The position numbers and the translations under genes are program-made. This document shows positions 5,365 to 6,342 of a stretch of 6,342 nucleotides of DNA, piece after piece; the stretch's first letter is position 1; every line of letters starts with the position of its first letter. The notes beneath the pieces were generated by a model, which did not search any database, was not told the DNA's origin, and saw only the letters and a list, made by a program, of their open reading frames with translations. Source of the DNA: Pseudomonadales bacterium. Lineage in GTDB: Bacteria; Pseudomonadota; Gammaproteobacteria; Pseudomonadales; Azotimanducaceae. Where the stretch lies: positions 1 to 6,342 of the forward strand of contig JAKUTI010000160.1 of NCBI GenBank assembly GCA_022448765.1, read 5' to 3'.

Positions 5365-6342
5365 ATGAATCATCCCATGAATAGCGCGACCGCAGTTTCT
5401 GGTCTTGGCATGACGGAAATGGGGCGGGTGTATCGATCTGCTACGGATTTGGCAACCGAGGCTGTGTATCTTGCCATCGACGACGCAGGGATCGAAAAGT
5501 CTGAACTCGACGGATTGCTGATCAACACGGGTATTACACAGGGACTCGGTCTGCACCTGCATATTGCGCTCGGGCTTCAGGATTTGAACCTGCTAACGTT
5601 CATGCAGGGCTACGGTTCCAGCGCTGGGCAGATGCTTCAGTACGCGGCGATGGCAGTGGCGAACGGTCTCGCGACAAATGTCGCGTGTGTTTTCGCGGAC
5701 GCGCCGTTGGTTGACGGCCAACGCACGGGTGCTTCGTATTCTGGTGGTCGTCGTTTTGGTGGTGACGCGTTGAGTTCCCTCAATGGTCTTTACGGCTTTA
5801 ACGGCGCCATTCCCAGTTTTGCTATGGCCGCGCAGCGCCACATGGATCTCTTTGGGACCACTCGTGATCAGCTGGGCCAGATCGCCGTGTCGCAGCGTGC
5901 ATGGGCCGGGATGAATGAGCGAGCGACCAAGCGAGAACCGATAACGCTCGACGATTACCATGATTCGCCATGGGTGGTTGAGCCCTTCCATGTTCTCGAC
6001 TGTTGCCTTGTTTCGAACGGCGCGATTTGCGTGATTGTCACGTCCGGAGAACAGGCGCGCGATGGGCAACAGCCGCCAGTTTACATCCGTGGATTTGCGC
6101 AGGGTCACCGCCACGACACTGGCCAGAGCGTACCCGATTCGGCGACACGTGGACCGGGTTCGCGAACCGCTGCTAAAGCGCTTGCGATGGCGAACGCTAG
6201 TCTCGATGAAGTGACGCAGTGTCAACTTTACGATTGCTATACCTACACGGTCCTTGTCACGCTTGAGGACTACGGGTTTTGCGAGAAAGGCGAAGGGGGT
6301 CCTTTTGTAGAAAAAGGTCGTCTAGGCCCTGGCGGCGCACTG
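5365..6342 (+). CDS. SCP-x/Ltp2-type thiolase-fold protein (3' partial)
   Basis: The first 326 residues of a thiolase-superfamily protein; the frame is open at the window end. The ATG at 5365 has GAGGG six bases upstream; a second in-frame ATG follows at 5377. The N-terminus VSGLGMTEMGRVYRSATDLA plus AIDDAGIEKSELDGLLI is typical of the SCP-x-like thiolase group. Where degradative thiolases have their acylated cysteine (N..C.SG), this protein has MQGYGSSAGQMLQYAA (residues 80-95) with no Cys. Late motifs are QLYDCYTYTVLVTLEDYGF (287-305) and KGEGGPFVEKGR. This matches the group that includes Ltp2, the steroid side-chain retro-aldolase that works with a DUF35 partner. The chemistry is therefore likely C-C cleavage or formation without an acyl-enzyme. 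A DUF35 OB-fold gene is expected just downstream, outside the window. The name 'acetyl-CoA acetyltransferase' would mislead. Confidence 0.9.
   Translation, partial: MNHPMNSATAVSGLGMTEMGRVYRSATDLATEAVYLAIDDAGIEKSELDGLLINTGITQGLGLHLHIALGLQDLNLLTFMQGYGSSAGQMLQYAAMAVANGLATNVACVFADAPLVDGQRTGASYSGGRRFGGDALSSLNGLYGFNGAIPSFAMAAQRHMDLFGTTRDQLGQIAVSQRAWAGMNERATKREPITLDDYHDSPWVVEPFHVLDCCLVSNGAICVIVTSGEQARDGQQPPVYIRGFAQGHRHDTGQSVPDSATRGPGSRTAAKALAMANASLDEVTQCQLYDCYTYTVLVTLEDYGFCEKGEGGPFVEKGRLGPGGAL

Noticed and set aside
5593..6225. 210-codon - strand open frame
   Set aside because: It is antisense to the strongly conserved thiolase-fold gene, with an Arg/Thr/His-rich shadow composition.

Overview
The window looks like chromosomal DNA of a moderate-GC Gram-negative bacterium, most likely an uncultured gammaproteobacterium. 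The reasons are the secreted beta-propeller protein, the bacterial prohibitin-type SPFH protein, the CxxC-rich protein of a type I associate with Gammaproteobacteria, and the acyl-CoA enzyme cluster. This placement is inference: there is no rRNA or other marker gene. I see no tRNA, CRISPR array, transposase or phage gene.

Layout. (1) Positions 1-764, + strand: the C-terminal part of a secreted beta-propeller protein. It is cut by the window edge and broken by a single-base frameshift near 382-400. (2) 770-1429, +: a cysteine-rich exported protein with a TonB-C-like tail. Its N-terminus looks wrong and may hide a second indel. (3) 1551-2417, +: a membrane-anchored SPFH/prohibitin-family protein. 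It ends at a bidirectional terminator. (4) 2511-2843 and 3071-3448, both - strand: two paralogous small multi-membrane-span proteins of a family I cannot name. Each has its own sigma70-like promoter with an almost identical 15-bp core, its own SD, and its own terminator with the same TGGCCCC/GGGGCCA stem, so a whole transcription unit seems to have been duplicated. (5) 3449-4049: about 600 bp without a convincing gene, holding the promoter of the second paralog, possible hairpins and a weak terminator. (6) 4050 to the window end, +: a likely operon of a crotonase-fold enzyme, a double zinc-ribbon-like protein of unknown function, and an SCP-x/Ltp2-type thiolase-fold protein cut by the window edge.

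How the genes may work together. The last three genes point to acyl-CoA catabolism with unusual chemistry. The crotonase lacks both hydratase glutamates but keeps a glutamate where delta3-delta2 enoyl-CoA isomerases have theirs. The thiolase-fold protein lacks the nucleophilic cysteine, as in the retro-aldolases that act with DUF35 partners. The most distinctive, possibly undescribed, element is the pair of small membrane proteins with duplicated control regions, including a LexA-like palindrome over one promoter and a 12-bp repeat joining promoter and ribosome-binding site in the other.
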